NCBI GenBank assembly: GCA_904501985.1 | Contig: CAJGCT010000017.1 | Coordinates: 1-34,064, forward strand | DNA: 34,064 nt | Source of the DNA: an uncultured Clostridia bacterium | Lineage (GTDB): Bacteria > Bacillota > Clostridia > Oscillospirales > CAG-272 | Direction of reading: 5' to 3' | In this document: positions 7,408 to 15,987 of the stretch, one piece after another | Layout of the letters: each line of letters starts with the position of its first letter | Position numbering within the stretch: position 1 is the first letter of the stretch | The notes under the pieces: generated by a model | What the model was told of the DNA's origin: nothing | The model's input: the letters and a program-made list of their open reading frames with translations, nothing else | Database searches by the model: none | Translations under genes and position numbers: made by a program

Positions 7408-10400
7408 TTATTTTATAACCACATTGTCATCTCCGAGAAGTGCTTTCAGCTCCGCAAGGACAAACGGCGATGCCGCAAGCTTTATTCCGGAAAGACGTTT
7501 ATATTCTGACGTGGACTTGTCGTAAAAAATCACCTCTGCCGTGCCGTCGCAGAAGATATAAACAAGATTCTCCGCTTTTTTAAACAGCCTGTCACGCTCA
7601 TCGGTGTGCTCAACTCTCAGATATACCTTGCTCGGCTGCTGCGACACTTTTACCGATTCACTTTGTGCCGCACGCACCGGTGACGGAGCATACATAGGCA
7701 CTGCCGCAGGCGGAGGTGCCGAAACACCGCTTACATGATAAAAAGTCATGCCGCCCTGCGAGCCTGTATCAGCTTTAGCAGGTGTCTCGGGCACAGACTG
7801 CCGCGCGGTTTCCCTCGGCGGCTGTACTCTCGAATGACCTGTTCCGGGAGACTTAGAAGATTCACTGAAATGGGCGTTATCGTCAAGTCTGAACACATTC
7901 TGGGCAAGCACCTTAGGGTCTTCATCATCACGCAAAGAAAGCTGTCCCACAACACATACCGCCGCTTCGTTTGTAAGCAAATGAGACACCGTCTCAAAGG
8001 TTTTCGGAAATACGATAACTTCAAGCTCTCCGAAGCGATCCTCCAAGCTTACAAATGCCATCTGAGCACCGTTTTTGGTCATTTTTGTCTGGCGTCTCGT
8101 TATAATACCGCAAAGAGTAACCGTCTGCTTGTCGGAAAATGAAGCCTCACGCTCCTCATCCTCCGAAAACGAGGCGATTATCTCGTTTATGGGTGTTGGC
8201 GATATCATTTCCACATGGCGTGAGTAATCTTCAATCATATGACCCGAAAAATATATTCCGGAGCATTCTTTTTCAAGCTTCAGCTTTTCTCTTAGCGACA
8301 GCTCTTCAATATCGGGATAAACAAAGCTATCTTTTTTTACATCATCCTCAGAAAGCCCCATGGAAAACATATCAAGCTGACCTGCCACATTGGCACGGGT
8401 GCGCTCCTGATAATGGTCTATAATGCGCTCATATGACAAAAGCAGACGGCTTCTGTATATTCCCAGTCCGTCAAACGAGCCGCTCTTTATAAGTGCCTCA
8501 GCCTGACGCTTGTTCATATCCTTTGCATACATACGCTCTACAAAATCTTCAAAGGATGCAAAGGGACTTCCGCGCCGCTCCGAGACGATTCGCTCAATAA
8601 AGCCCACTCCCAAATTTTTCAGTGCCAATAGCCCAAAACGTATATAACGCTCTTTTCCGTTAACTATGGCGCGGAAATCTGCGGTGGACTCATTTATATC
8701 CGGCGGAAGAATGCGTATTCCGTATCTCGTGCACTCCGCAACATATTCCGCCGTCTTTGCGGCATTTCCCATAACCGATGTCATAAGAGCCGCAAGGTAC
8801 TCGCAGGGATAATGGCTCTTAAGATATGCGGTGCGGTAAGAAATTATGGCATATGCCGCCGCATGGCTCTTGTTGAACGCATAGGAAGCAAATCCCGACA
8901 TCTCGTCAAAAAGCTCGTTTGCATCTTGTGACGGAATACCGTTTTTGGCGGCACCCTCAACGAACACCGCACGTTCCTTTTCCATTTCATCGGCTTTTTT
9001 CTTAGCCATCATGCGGCGCACAAGGTCCGCACGTCCGTAAGAATAGCCTGCCACGCTTCGGCAAACCTGCATTACCTGCTCCTGATACACCATGCATCCG
9101 TATGTCACATCAAGAATAGGAGCAAGCAGAGGTGTTTTATAGGTTATCTTATCCCTGTTTTTTCGGTTTTCTATATACTTCGGTATAGAATCCATAGGAC
9201 CTGGACGGTAAAGGGAGATTGCGGCGATAATATCCTCAATGCAGTCGGGGCGAAGCTGTGTCAGCATTTGACGCATACCGCCGGATTCAAGCTGAAATAT
9301 ACCGTCGGTATTTCCCGAGGATATAAGATCATACGCCTTTTTATCGTCAAGCGGCACCGATTCAATATCAAAATTAGGCACTCTCTCCCGTATCTGCTTC
9401 TCGGTATCGGAAATTATTGTAAGATACCGAAGAGCAAGGAAGTCAAATTTCAAAAGTCCCAGCTTTGCCACAGTATCCATGTCAAACTGTGTTACGGGAA
9501 TATCGCCGTTAAGTGAAAGGGGAACATATTCACTGACAGGTCGGTCTGTGATAACCACACCTGCCGCATGGGTTGAAGAATGTCTCGGCATTCCCTCAAG
9601 GGCACGTGCGGTATCTATAAGACGCTTTACCTGTGGGGAGTCCTCGTACATCTCACGAAGCTCCTTGCTTGCCGAAAGCGCAACGTCAAGGGTCATGTCC
9701 ATAGCGTGAGGAATATTTTTCGCAACCGCGTCTGTGTCAGCGTAGGACATTCCAAGCGCACGTCCCACATCGCGCACCACCGCACGAGCCGCCATAGTAC
9801 CGAATGTGATGATCTGTGCCACATGGTCGCTGCCATATCGGCGGCGGACGTATTCGATTACCTCGTCGCGTCTGTTGTAGCAGAAATCAATATCAAAGTC
9901 GGGCATGCTTACGCGCTCGGGATTAAGAAAGCGTTCAAACAGAAGCTCAAAATGGAGAGGATCAAGGTCGGTGATTCCGAGAAGAAACGCCACAAGGCTT
10001 CCTGCACCTGAGCCGCGTCCCGGTCCTACGGGTATTCCGTTTTTTTTGGCGTACCCTACAAAATCCTGCACTATTAAGAAGTAGTCCGCATATCCCATGC
10101 GTATTATCACATCAAGCTCGTACTCGATGCGCTCAAGATACTCACTCTCAGGATGCTTGTCCGTGTATACTATCCGCCCGGCGGATACGCGCCGTTCAAG
10201 ACCGTCCTTTGCAAGCTGTCTTAAATATGCATCAGATGTAATGCCGCCCGGCGGAGTAAATGCCGGAAGATATATTTTTGAAAAATCGAAGTCAAAATTG
10301 CATTTATCCGCAACTTTAACAGTGTTTTCAATAGGACTGCCCAGTGCCTCGCTGTCAAGATACCCGAACAGCTCTTCCATTTCCTCGGTAGTTTTATAGT

Positions 10401-11127
10401 AAAACTCGTCCGTTTCAAAGCCGATAGGGCGTCCGTCGGTAATAACGTTGTTAGTCTGGATGCACATAAGTATTGCCTGACTGTCCGCATCCTCACGGCG
10501 CAGATAGTGAGCATCGTTTGTGGCAACAAGAGGAATGGAAAGCTCATGCGACAGCTTCACTATAGCACGGTTTACAGCCTTTTGTTCCGCAAGACCGTGA
10601 TCCTGCAATTCAAGGTAATAATCTTCCCCGAAAAGTGATTTCATTTCTCTTGCGTGCTCTGCTGCCGCCTCATAATTGCCCTCGGCAATGGCACGGGGAA
10701 TATATCCGGCAAGACACGCTGACAGTGCTATAAGACCCTCACAGTGTGTGCGAAGGAGTTCCATATCAATGCGCGGCTTTGAATAAAAGCCTTCCACAAA
10801 GGCACTTGTGACCATGGAAATGAGATTTTTGTATCCCACTTCATTTTTGCAAAGAAGCACAAGGTGATAGCTTCCGCTGTCCTCACCGTGGTCGCGGTCA
10901 AAGCGCGTGCGGCGGGCAAGATACACCTCGCATCCGATTATCGGCTTGATCCCCTCTTTTTTGCAGGCGTTATAAAACGCCACAGCGCCGTACATAACGC
11001 CGTGGTCGGTAATAGCCGCGGCGCTGTGACCGCATTCCTTGGCGCGCCTTGGTATTTCATCAATACGGCAGGCTCCGTCAAGCAGGCTATATTCACTGTG
11101 CAAATGGAGGTGAACAAAATCCGACAT
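7408..11127 (-). CDS. dnaE: DNA polymerase III alpha subunit (DnaE)
   Basis: The protein has 1239 residues, a little longer than typical DnaE. It catalyses template-directed DNA synthesis. The N-terminal PHP domain (about 1-280) starts with HLHLHSEYSLLDG and continues with ITDHGVMYG and NDAHYL. The polymerase palm carries PDFDIDF (409-415) with catalytic Asp412 and Asp414, and a third Asp in LKFDFL (562). The fingers follow, then helix-hairpin-helix elements (about 870-905) and an OB fold (about 995-1045) with GIITRRQTKMTKNGAQMAF. A Pro/Ala/Ser-rich linker around 1110-1160 leads to a small C-terminal domain of about 75 residues. Clostridia usually also encode PolC, which is not in this window. 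The ATG overlaps no neighbour; whiA ends 38 bp upstream. Confidence 0.97.
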   Translation of the reverse strand: MSDFVHLHLHSEYSLLDGACRIDEIPRRAKECGHSAAAITDHGVMYGAVAFYNACKKEGIKPIIGCEVYLARRTRFDRDHGEDSGSYHLVLLCKNEVGYKNLISMVTSAFVEGFYSKPRIDMELLRTHCEGLIALSACLAGYIPRAIAEGNYEAAAEHAREMKSLFGEDYYLELQDHGLAEQKAVNRAIVKLSHELSIPLVATNDAHYLRREDADSQAILMCIQTNNVITDGRPIGFETDEFYYKTTEEMEELFGYLDSEALGSPIENTVKVADKCNFDFDFSKIYLPAFTPPGGITSDAYLRQLAKDGLERRVSAGRIVYTDKHPESEYLERIEYELDVIIRMGYADYFLIVQDFVGYAKKNGIPVGPGRGSGAGSLVAFLLGITDLDPLHFELLFERFLNPERVSMPDFDIDFCYNRRDEVIEYVRRRYGSDHVAQIITFGTMAARAVVRDVGRALGMSYADTDAVAKNIPHAMDMTLDVALSASKELREMYEDSPQVKRLIDTARALEGMPRHSSTHAAGVVITDRPVSEYVPLSLNGDIPVTQFDMDTVAKLGLLKFDFLALRYLTIISDTEKQIRERVPNFDIESVPLDDKKAYDLISSGNTDGIFQLESGGMRQMLTQLRPDCIEDIIAAISLYRPGPMDSIPKYIENRKNRDKITYKTPLLAPILDVTYGCMVYQEQVMQVCRSVAGYSYGRADLVRRMMAKKKADEMEKERAVFVEGAAKNGIPSQDANELFDEMSGFASYAFNKSHAAAYAIISYRTAYLKSHYPCEYLAALMTSVMGNAAKTAEYVAECTRYGIRILPPDINESTADFRAIVNGKERYIRFGLLALKNLGVGFIERIVSERRGSPFASFEDFVERMYAKDMNKRQAEALIKSGSFDGLGIYRSRLLLSYERIIDHYQERTRANVAGQLDMFSMGLSEDDVKKDSFVYPDIEELSLREKLKLEKECSGIYFSGHMIEDYSRHVEMISPTPINEIIASFSEDEEREASFSDKQTVTLCGIITRRQTKMTKNGAQMAFVSLEDRFGELEVIVFPKTFETVSHLLTNEAAVCVVGQLSLRDDEDPKVLAQNVFRLDDNAHFSESSKSPGTGHSRVQPPRETARQSVPETPAKADTGSQGGMTFYHVSGVSAPPPAAVPMYAPSPVRAAQSESVKVSQQPSKVYLRVEHTDERDRLFKKAENLVYIFCDGTAEVIFYDKSTSEYKRLSGIKLAASPFVLAELKALLGDDNVVIK

Positions 11128-11165
11128 ATACTTCTTCCTTTATCTTGAAAAGGCAAAAAGCCGCA

Positions 11166-12080
11166 TCACGGCTTCCATGCCATTATTCTCTTAAGACGGT
11201 GATTTACACCCGATTTGGTTATGGGCGGATCATGCAGTGCCGCAAGCTGTGCCAGCGTTGCATCCGCATTTTCCAGCCGCAGATAAGCGGTTATCCTAAG
11301 CTCGTCCGGCATGAGCTCCAGCGCGCCTGCCGCCTTAAGCGTATTTATAGCCGCAAGCTGATCCCCTGCCGCCGCAATAGTCTTGCCGATATTGGCAAGC
11401 TCACTGTTTGCAAGACGGTTGGCGTCGCTTCGAAGCTCACGCTCAATCTTCTTGTTCATTATGATAAATGCGGCACCCGTAGCTCCGATAAACGCGAGAA
11501 AGCTTTCAATACTCTCGCTGTCCTTGTAATACAGCACGTGCTCGGTCTTACGGGAGGTGTGCTTTGGTTCAAGACCGCACTCGGAAAGCAGGCTATGAAT
11601 ATTATCCGCTGTTTGCGAACAGGTAAAGTCAAGCTCCAGATGATAGCTCTTACCCGGGTCTGTAATCGTCCCCGAGGATAAGAATACGCCTCTCAAAAAC
11701 GCCGCCCGACAGTTACCGCACCTAAGCATCTCCTCTTTAAGATTCTGTTCAGGCTCGTCCTCCGTATATTTAAGACCGTGAAACAGTCTTGAAAGCTCTT
11801 TTTTCTGGGGGACAGTTATTTTACAGCTTCTGCGCTCGTCCGCATCCCCACTCTTTTTTTCCGTTATATATAAATTACCCTCAATACGGTACTGATCCCG
11901 CAGTTTTTTCACCGTAAGCTCCGCAAGCTCCTCGCAGGAGGTAACAAGCTTCAGACGGTCACGGGAAAATATTCCTGCAGCGTACAGTATACCGTAAAGC
12001 TCAGCCTTTCGGCAGCACTCGTGCTTCACACTCTCGGAATGTGCGATAAGGCTGACCTTGGTTTCCTGTGCAAATGACAT
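11166..12080 (-). CDS. whiA: WhiA family DNA-binding protein
   Basis: WhiA combines an N-terminal fold related to LAGLIDADG homing endonucleases with a C-terminal helix-turn-helix; in Gram-positives it influences cell division, and in streptomycetes sporulation. Here it has 304 residues from MSFAQETK, the normal WhiA beginning. Diagnostic parts are CCRKAELYGIL, AAFLRGVFLSSGTITDP (linked to the family's endonuclease-like fold) and the C-terminal HTH SELANIGKTIAAAGDQ followed by LAALHDPPITKSGVNHRLKR. The frame stays open upstream for another 66 codons, but these run through a hairpin array and match no WhiA, so I place the start at the ATG at 12080. The Shine-Dalgarno is weak. It follows rapZ after about 180 bp; yvcK, often between them, is absent. 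Confidence 0.93.
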   Translation of the reverse strand: MSFAQETKVSLIAHSESVKHECCRKAELYGILYAAGIFSRDRLKLVTSCEELAELTVKKLRDQYRIEGNLYITEKKSGDADERRSCKITVPQKKELSRLFHGLKYTEDEPEQNLKEEMLRCGNCRAAFLRGVFLSSGTITDPGKSYHLELDFTCSQTADNIHSLLSECGLEPKHTSRKTEHVLYYKDSESIESFLAFIGATGAAFIIMNKKIERELRSDANRLANSELANIGKTIAAAGDQLAAINTLKAAGALELMPDELRITAYLRLENADATLAQLAALHDPPITKSGVNHRLKRIMAWKP

Positions 12081-12091
12081 TTTATAACCAT

Positions 12092-12257
12092 AGCTTTCGC
12101 GTAGCGAAAGTTTCCTTTCAAAGCGATGCAAAGCATCGCATGGAGTTCGGGGCTGATTTGCGAAGCAAAACATTGCCGGACCGGCGATGTAAGCCACAAA
12201 ACACTGTCTGAAAAAATTATTTTTCAGACTTTCTCCCACAGTATCGGGTAGTCCCGA
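12092..12257. repeat. Array of six short hairpins between rapZ and whiA
   Basis: Six consecutive inverted repeats fill this gap: CTTTCGC/GCGAAAG (12094-12110), GCGATGC/GCATCGC (12123-12139), TTTGC/GCAAA (12157-12169), CATTGCC/GGCGATG with one wobble (12171-12189), GTCTGAAAAA/TTTTTCAGAC (12206-12229) and TCGGG/CCCGA (12244-12257). Loops are 3-5 nt. The fifth could act as a weak terminator or processing site. The stretch contains no recognisable gene. Confidence 0.7.
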
Positions 12258-12261
12258 CAGA

Positions 12262-13134
12262 TCATTTAGTAATATCACGGTGGATAGTCACCGTATTGTA
12301 GCCACTATTTTTGATATGTGCGGAAAGTGCTTCTGTGATAGCTACCGAGCGGTGCTTTCCGCCTGTACACCCAATACCGATAATAAGCTGTGCCTTGCCC
12401 TCTTTTGAATACAGAGGAAGCAGGTAGTCCACCATGTCGTAAAGCTTGCTTGTGAACGTCACAGTCTCCTCGTGTGAGAATACAAAATCTCTCACGCAGG
12501 CTTCAAGACCGGTATGCTCCCGAAGCTCATCGTAATAATAGGGATTTGGGAAGCATCTCACGTCAAACACAAGGTCCGCTTCGTTTGCGGCACCGTGCTT
12601 GAATCCGAATGACATACAGGTTACAAGTATACCGTTTCTTACTGCCGCGCTTACCACACCGCAGATTTTATCCTTTAACTGAGCCGGGGTAAGTTTGGTG
12701 GTATCAATCGTGTAATCGGCACGCATCGCGGCAACAGACAGTATGTCGCGCTCGGCTTTAAGTGCATCCGAAATGCTGATGTTTTTCGCCGTAACAAGAG
12801 GATGGGTGCGGCGTGTAAACTTATAGCGGCTTATTATTACTTCATCCGAGCAGTCGAGAAATACAGTACGGCAATTGACCCCCTGTCCCTTCAGCGCATC
12901 AAGCTCTGAAAACAAAGTCTCAAATTCCGCCTCGCCGCGGATATCCATAACAAACGCTACTTTTTCAATTTTTTCCGATGCGGCGCGGTAAAGCTCCGCA
13001 AACTTGACAATAAGCCTTGCAGGCATATTGTCAATACAGTACCAGCCAAGGTCCTCAAGTGTATTTGCCGCTTGGGATTTTCCGGCACCGGACATACCTG
13101 TTATAATTAAAATTTCCACCGTTTTATCACCCAC
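12262..13134 (-). CDS. rapZ: RapZ/YvcJ family nucleotide-binding protein
   Basis: The protein has 290 residues. The N-terminal P-loop is GMSGAGKS (13-20), and CIDNMPARLI matches the conserved segment after it. The C-terminal domain ends with IGCTGGKHRSV (about 254-264), which in E. coli RapZ is part of the RNA- and ligand-binding domain. In E. coli RapZ controls glucosamine-6-phosphate synthase mRNA through small RNAs; in Firmicutes the homologue YvcJ hydrolyses GTP/ATP and its role is less clear. It sits directly after murB (gap of 6 bp), linking it to cell wall precursor supply. The frame begins with GTG at 13134; a second GTG at 13119, preceded by GGGTGA at good spacing, is an equally plausible start. 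Confidence 0.95.
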   Translation of the reverse strand: MGDKTVEILIITGMSGAGKSQAANTLEDLGWYCIDNMPARLIVKFAELYRAASEKIEKVAFVMDIRGEAEFETLFSELDALKGQGVNCRTVFLDCSDEVIISRYKFTRRTHPLVTAKNISISDALKAERDILSVAAMRADYTIDTTKLTPAQLKDKICGVVSAAVRNGILVTCMSFGFKHGAANEADLVFDVRCFPNPYYYDELREHTGLEACVRDFVFSHEETVTFTSKLYDMVDYLLPLYSKEGKAQLIIGIGCTGGKHRSVAITEALSAHIKNSGYNTVTIHRDITK

Positions 13135-13140
13135 ATGGCG

Positions 13141-14043
13141 TCAGCCGTCTATATATCTGACTTCGCATTCTATATCGTATCCGAATTTTTCTTTTACTTC
13201 TGCTTTTATGATATCAATAAGCTCCAGCACATCAGCGGCAGTTGCACCGCCGCGGTTGATAATGAATCCCGCGTGCTTACAAGACACCTGTGCTCCGCCA
13301 ACGCTTCTTCCCTTAAGCCCTGCCATATCTATGACCTGAGCGGTAATAAATCCGTCACCACGCTTGAATACACTGCCGGCACTTGGATATTCAAGAGGCT
13401 GTTTTTCACGGCGTCTTGACATATAGTCGTTCATCTTTTCGGATATTTCTTCCCTGTTCCCATTTGAAAGCTGAAGCTCTGCCGACAGTATCACACACTC
13501 ACGATTCATATAAGTGCTGTGACGGTAAGCAAACTCATGCCCCTCGCCGCAAAGCTCACCGACAGTGCCGCTTGAAAGATCGTAATATCGGCTTTTCACC
13601 ACAACCTGCGACATATCGCCGCCGTATGCACCTGCGTTCATGTAAATTCCGCCGCCAACCGTTCCCGGAATACCGTAGGCAAACTCCAAGCCGGAAAGCG
13701 ACATCTTGGCGGCTTCCGCGGCAAGGTGTGTCAGCGACACTCCTGCTTCTGCTGTGATACGACATCCGTCAAAGCAGATATTCTTCATTCCCGACAGAAT
13801 CACTGCCGCGCCGTCAAATCCGTTGTCTGATACAAGAACATTGGATCCGTTGCCAAGAACGAGCATGCGTACTTTGCCGCAAAGCGACTCAAACACAGAC
13901 AACGCTTCATCGGCACTTTTAGGGAACACCGCCAGCCTCGCCGCTCCGCCTATACGAAACGTGGTATAAGGAGCAAGCGGCACATTCTCTCTATATTCAA
14001 TTTTAAGATTTTTAAGGCTTGTAATCAAGGATGTATAATCCAT
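13141..14043 (-). CDS. murB: UDP-N-acetylmuramate dehydrogenase (MurB)
   Basis: MurB reduces UDP-GlcNAc-enolpyruvate to UDP-MurNAc with NADPH and FAD, the second step of cytoplasmic peptidoglycan precursor synthesis. The protein has 300 residues from the ATG at 14043, which has an AAGGAG Shine-Dalgarno; the frame stays open a further 22 codons without one. FAD-binding elements are YTTFRIGGAARL and LGNGSNVLVSD, followed by FAYGIPGTVGGGIYMNAGAYGG in two consecutive blocks. PSAGSVFKR carries the catalytic Ser, and the final ECEVRYI segment carries the expected Glu. Its length and lack of the long insertion fit the type II form typical of Firmicutes. It lies between a nucleotidase gene and rapZ in one operon. 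Confidence 0.96.
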   Translation of the reverse strand: MDYTSLITSLKNLKIEYRENVPLAPYTTFRIGGAARLAVFPKSADEALSVFESLCGKVRMLVLGNGSNVLVSDNGFDGAAVILSGMKNICFDGCRITAEAGVSLTHLAAEAAKMSLSGLEFAYGIPGTVGGGIYMNAGAYGGDMSQVVVKSRYYDLSSGTVGELCGEGHEFAYRHSTYMNRECVILSAELQLSNGNREEISEKMNDYMSRRREKQPLEYPSAGSVFKRGDGFITAQVIDMAGLKGRSVGGAQVSCKHAGFIINRGGATAADVLELIDIIKAEVKEKFGYDIECEVRYIDG

Positions 14044-14062
14044 ACGGTCTCCTTTATGGCTG

Positions 14063-14758
14063 TTATCGGGTAAGCAGGCTGGAAAGCTCTCTGTAATCGT
14101 GCACCTCATGGGTTGGGACAGTGTCTGTGGTGTTTATAAGCCTTTTCGGATTGTACCATACAGTATCAATACCGGCACAGATGCCGCCCGCGATGTCATT
14201 TGCAAGCGAATCGCCGATTATAACGGCACCGCTCCGTTTTCCCTCGCCTATTTTCGAAAAAACGTAGTCAAAATACTCTTTTTGCGGCTTCGGTGCACCT
14301 GCATCCTCGGAAACGAAAATATCTCTAAAATATTCCCGTATTGGGGATGCAAAAAAGCGTTTTTTCTGTGTGTACGATACACCGTTTGTCACAATATACA
14401 TTTCAAACTGTGCGGACAGCTCACGGCAAAGCTCTATAGCTCCGTCGAAAAGCTCCGACGAATCCGCAAGGGCATCAAGGTAGGCAGAATTAAGTGTACT
14501 GCCGTCCGCATCGGGTACAGGCTCAAGCGTGGCAAGAAAACGGCTGAATCTCTCGCTTTGAAGAAACTCTTTTGTTATCTCACCGCGCCCGTATTCGTCC
14601 CAAAGGTCCTTATTTATTTTTTTATACCGCTCAAATCCCTCTTCATCATATTGTATGCCAAAAGAACCCATCACTATACCGAAAGCCGCCTTTTCTGCGG
14701 CATCGAAATCAAAGAGCGTCATATCAGCATCAAAAAGCAGGGTTTTGTATTTACTCAT
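14063..14758 (-). CDS. YjjG-family HAD phosphatase (noncanonical pyrimidine nucleotidase)
   Basis: The protein has 231 residues and all HAD motifs: motif I LLFDADMTLFDF (Asp10 and Asp12), motif II IVTNG, motif III Lys in AGAPKPQKEYFDY, and motif IV VIIGDSLANDI. The sequence VWYNP at the end and the helical cap match the YjjG subfamily, which removes phosphate from noncanonical pyrimidine monophosphates and UMP/dUMP-type nucleotides as a house-cleaning enzyme. Substrate range can vary, so the exact role is inferred. Its ATG overlaps the tyrS stop by 4 bp (ATGA), indicating translational coupling, and murB starts 19 bp after its stop. Confidence 0.85.
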   Translation of the reverse strand: MSKYKTLLFDADMTLFDFDAAEKAAFGIVMGSFGIQYDEEGFERYKKINKDLWDEYGRGEITKEFLQSERFSRFLATLEPVPDADGSTLNSAYLDALADSSELFDGAIELCRELSAQFEMYIVTNGVSYTQKKRFFASPIREYFRDIFVSEDAGAPKPQKEYFDYVFSKIGEGKRSGAVIIGDSLANDIAGGICAGIDTVWYNPKRLINTTDTVPTHEVHDYRELSSLLTR

Positions 14759-15963
14759 CTTGCTATAAACTTATGGAATACCTTCTTGCCCTTCTTTATA
14801 ATGACGCCGTCCTTAAGCTTTGCGCCCTCAACTACCGCATCAAAGCGCTCCACCTTAACGTCGTCAACGGAAATTCCGCCCTGCTGAATAAGACGCTTAG
14901 CCTCACCCTTTGAGGGAGCAAGCTTGCCTGCAACGAGAAGATCAACAACGCTTGTGTCAACAGCTTCAACCTCGGTGGTAGGCATATTTTCGCTTGAACC
15001 GCCGCCCTGGAATACAGCACGAGCCGCTTCAAGTGCCTTGTCAGCTTCTTCCTTGCCGTGAACCATATTAGTAAGCTCATAAGCAAGTATTTCCTTGGCA
15101 CGGTTAAGCTGTGCGCCCTCCCATGTATTCATCTCACGAATCTGCTCCATAGGCAGGAATGTAAGCATACGGATACATTTAAGAACGTCAGCATCTCCTA
15201 CGTTGCGCCAATATTGGAAGAAATCGAAAGGAGAGGTCTTGTTAGGATCAAGCCATACTGCATTACCGGCAGTCTTACCCATCTTCTTGCCGTTGGAGTC
15301 AGTGAGCAGGGTAATGGTCATAGCATAGGCATCCTTACCAAGCTTCTTTCTGATAAGCTCAGTACCGCCAAGCATATTGGACCACTGGTCGTCTCCGCCG
15401 AATTCCATGTTGCAGCCGTATTTCTGGAACATATAGTAGAAGTCGTAGGACTGCATTATCATGTAATTGAATTCAAGGAAGGAAAGACCCTTTTCCATTC
15501 TCTGCTTGTAGCACTCAGCCCTAAGCATATTATTAACGGAGAAGCAAGCTCCCACCTCACGGAGCAGGTCTACATAGTTGAGGTTAAGGAGCCAATCGGC
15601 GTTGTTTACCATCATAGCCTTGCCCTCGCCAAACTCGATAAATCTCTCCATCTGACGCTTGAAGCATTCTGCGTTGTGGTCAATATCTTCCTTGGTGAGC
15701 ATCTTTCTCATATCGGTTCTGCCGGAGGGGTCGCCTATCATGGTAGTACCGCCGCCGATAAGAGCGATAGGCTTGTTGCCTGCCATCTGGAGACGCTTCA
15801 TAAGAGTAAGTGCCATAAAGTGACCTGCGGTAAGGGAATCCGCAGTACAGTCAAAGCCGATGTAAAAGGTAGCTTTACCGTTGTTTATCATCTCACGGAT
15901 ATGCTCCTCGTCTGTCACCTGCGCGATAAGACCGCGTTCAATAAGTTCTTCGTACAACTGCAT
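14755..15963 (-). CDS. tyrS: Tyrosyl-tRNA synthetase
   Basis: This class I aminoacyl-tRNA synthetase attaches tyrosine to tRNA-Tyr. The protein has 402 residues. The HIGH-type signature appears as TAGH (45-48) after FDCTADSL, and the KMSKS loop as KMGKT (227-231). FGGDDQWSNM and the tyrosine pocket residues of SYDFYYMFQKY are typical. A C-terminal S4 RNA-binding domain covers about 330-395 (LAPSKGEAKRLIQQGGISVD). The variant HIGH and KMSKS sequences resemble the TyrZ-like branch more than B. subtilis TyrS, which is a cautious inference. There is no T-box leader: only 24 bp separate it from recN upstream, so it is transcribed from within the operon. Confidence 0.96.
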   Translation of the reverse strand: MQLYEELIERGLIAQVTDEEHIREMINNGKATFYIGFDCTADSLTAGHFMALTLMKRLQMAGNKPIALIGGGTTMIGDPSGRTDMRKMLTKEDIDHNAECFKRQMERFIEFGEGKAMMVNNADWLLNLNYVDLLREVGACFSVNNMLRAECYKQRMEKGLSFLEFNYMIMQSYDFYYMFQKYGCNMEFGGDDQWSNMLGGTELIRKKLGKDAYAMTITLLTDSNGKKMGKTAGNAVWLDPNKTSPFDFFQYWRNVGDADVLKCIRMLTFLPMEQIREMNTWEGAQLNRAKEILAYELTNMVHGKEEADKALEAARAVFQGGGSSENMPTTEVEAVDTSVVDLLVAGKLAPSKGEAKRLIQQGGISVDDVKVERFDAVVEGAKLKDGVIIKKGKKVFHKFIAR

Positions 15964-15987
15964 TTTTATTTACCATCCTTTTAAGAT

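Noticed and set aside
11450..11700. Homing endonuclease, suggested by the LAGLIDADG-like fold
   Set aside because: This fold is a normal part of WhiA, and catalytic residues of active endonucleases are not expected there.
12081..12278. N-terminal extension of WhiA by 66 codons
   Set aside because: The stretch encodes hairpin repeats, has no resemblance to WhiA, and the usual WhiA N-terminus begins exactly at the ATG at 12080.
15058..15984. 308-codon plus-strand open frame opposite tyrS
   Set aside because: It lies wholly antisense to a certain gene, has no ribosome binding site and matches no family; it arises from the codon bias of tyrS.
15964..15987. T-box riboswitch expected before tyrS
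   Set aside because: Only 24 bp separate recN and tyrS, with no room for a T-box leader.
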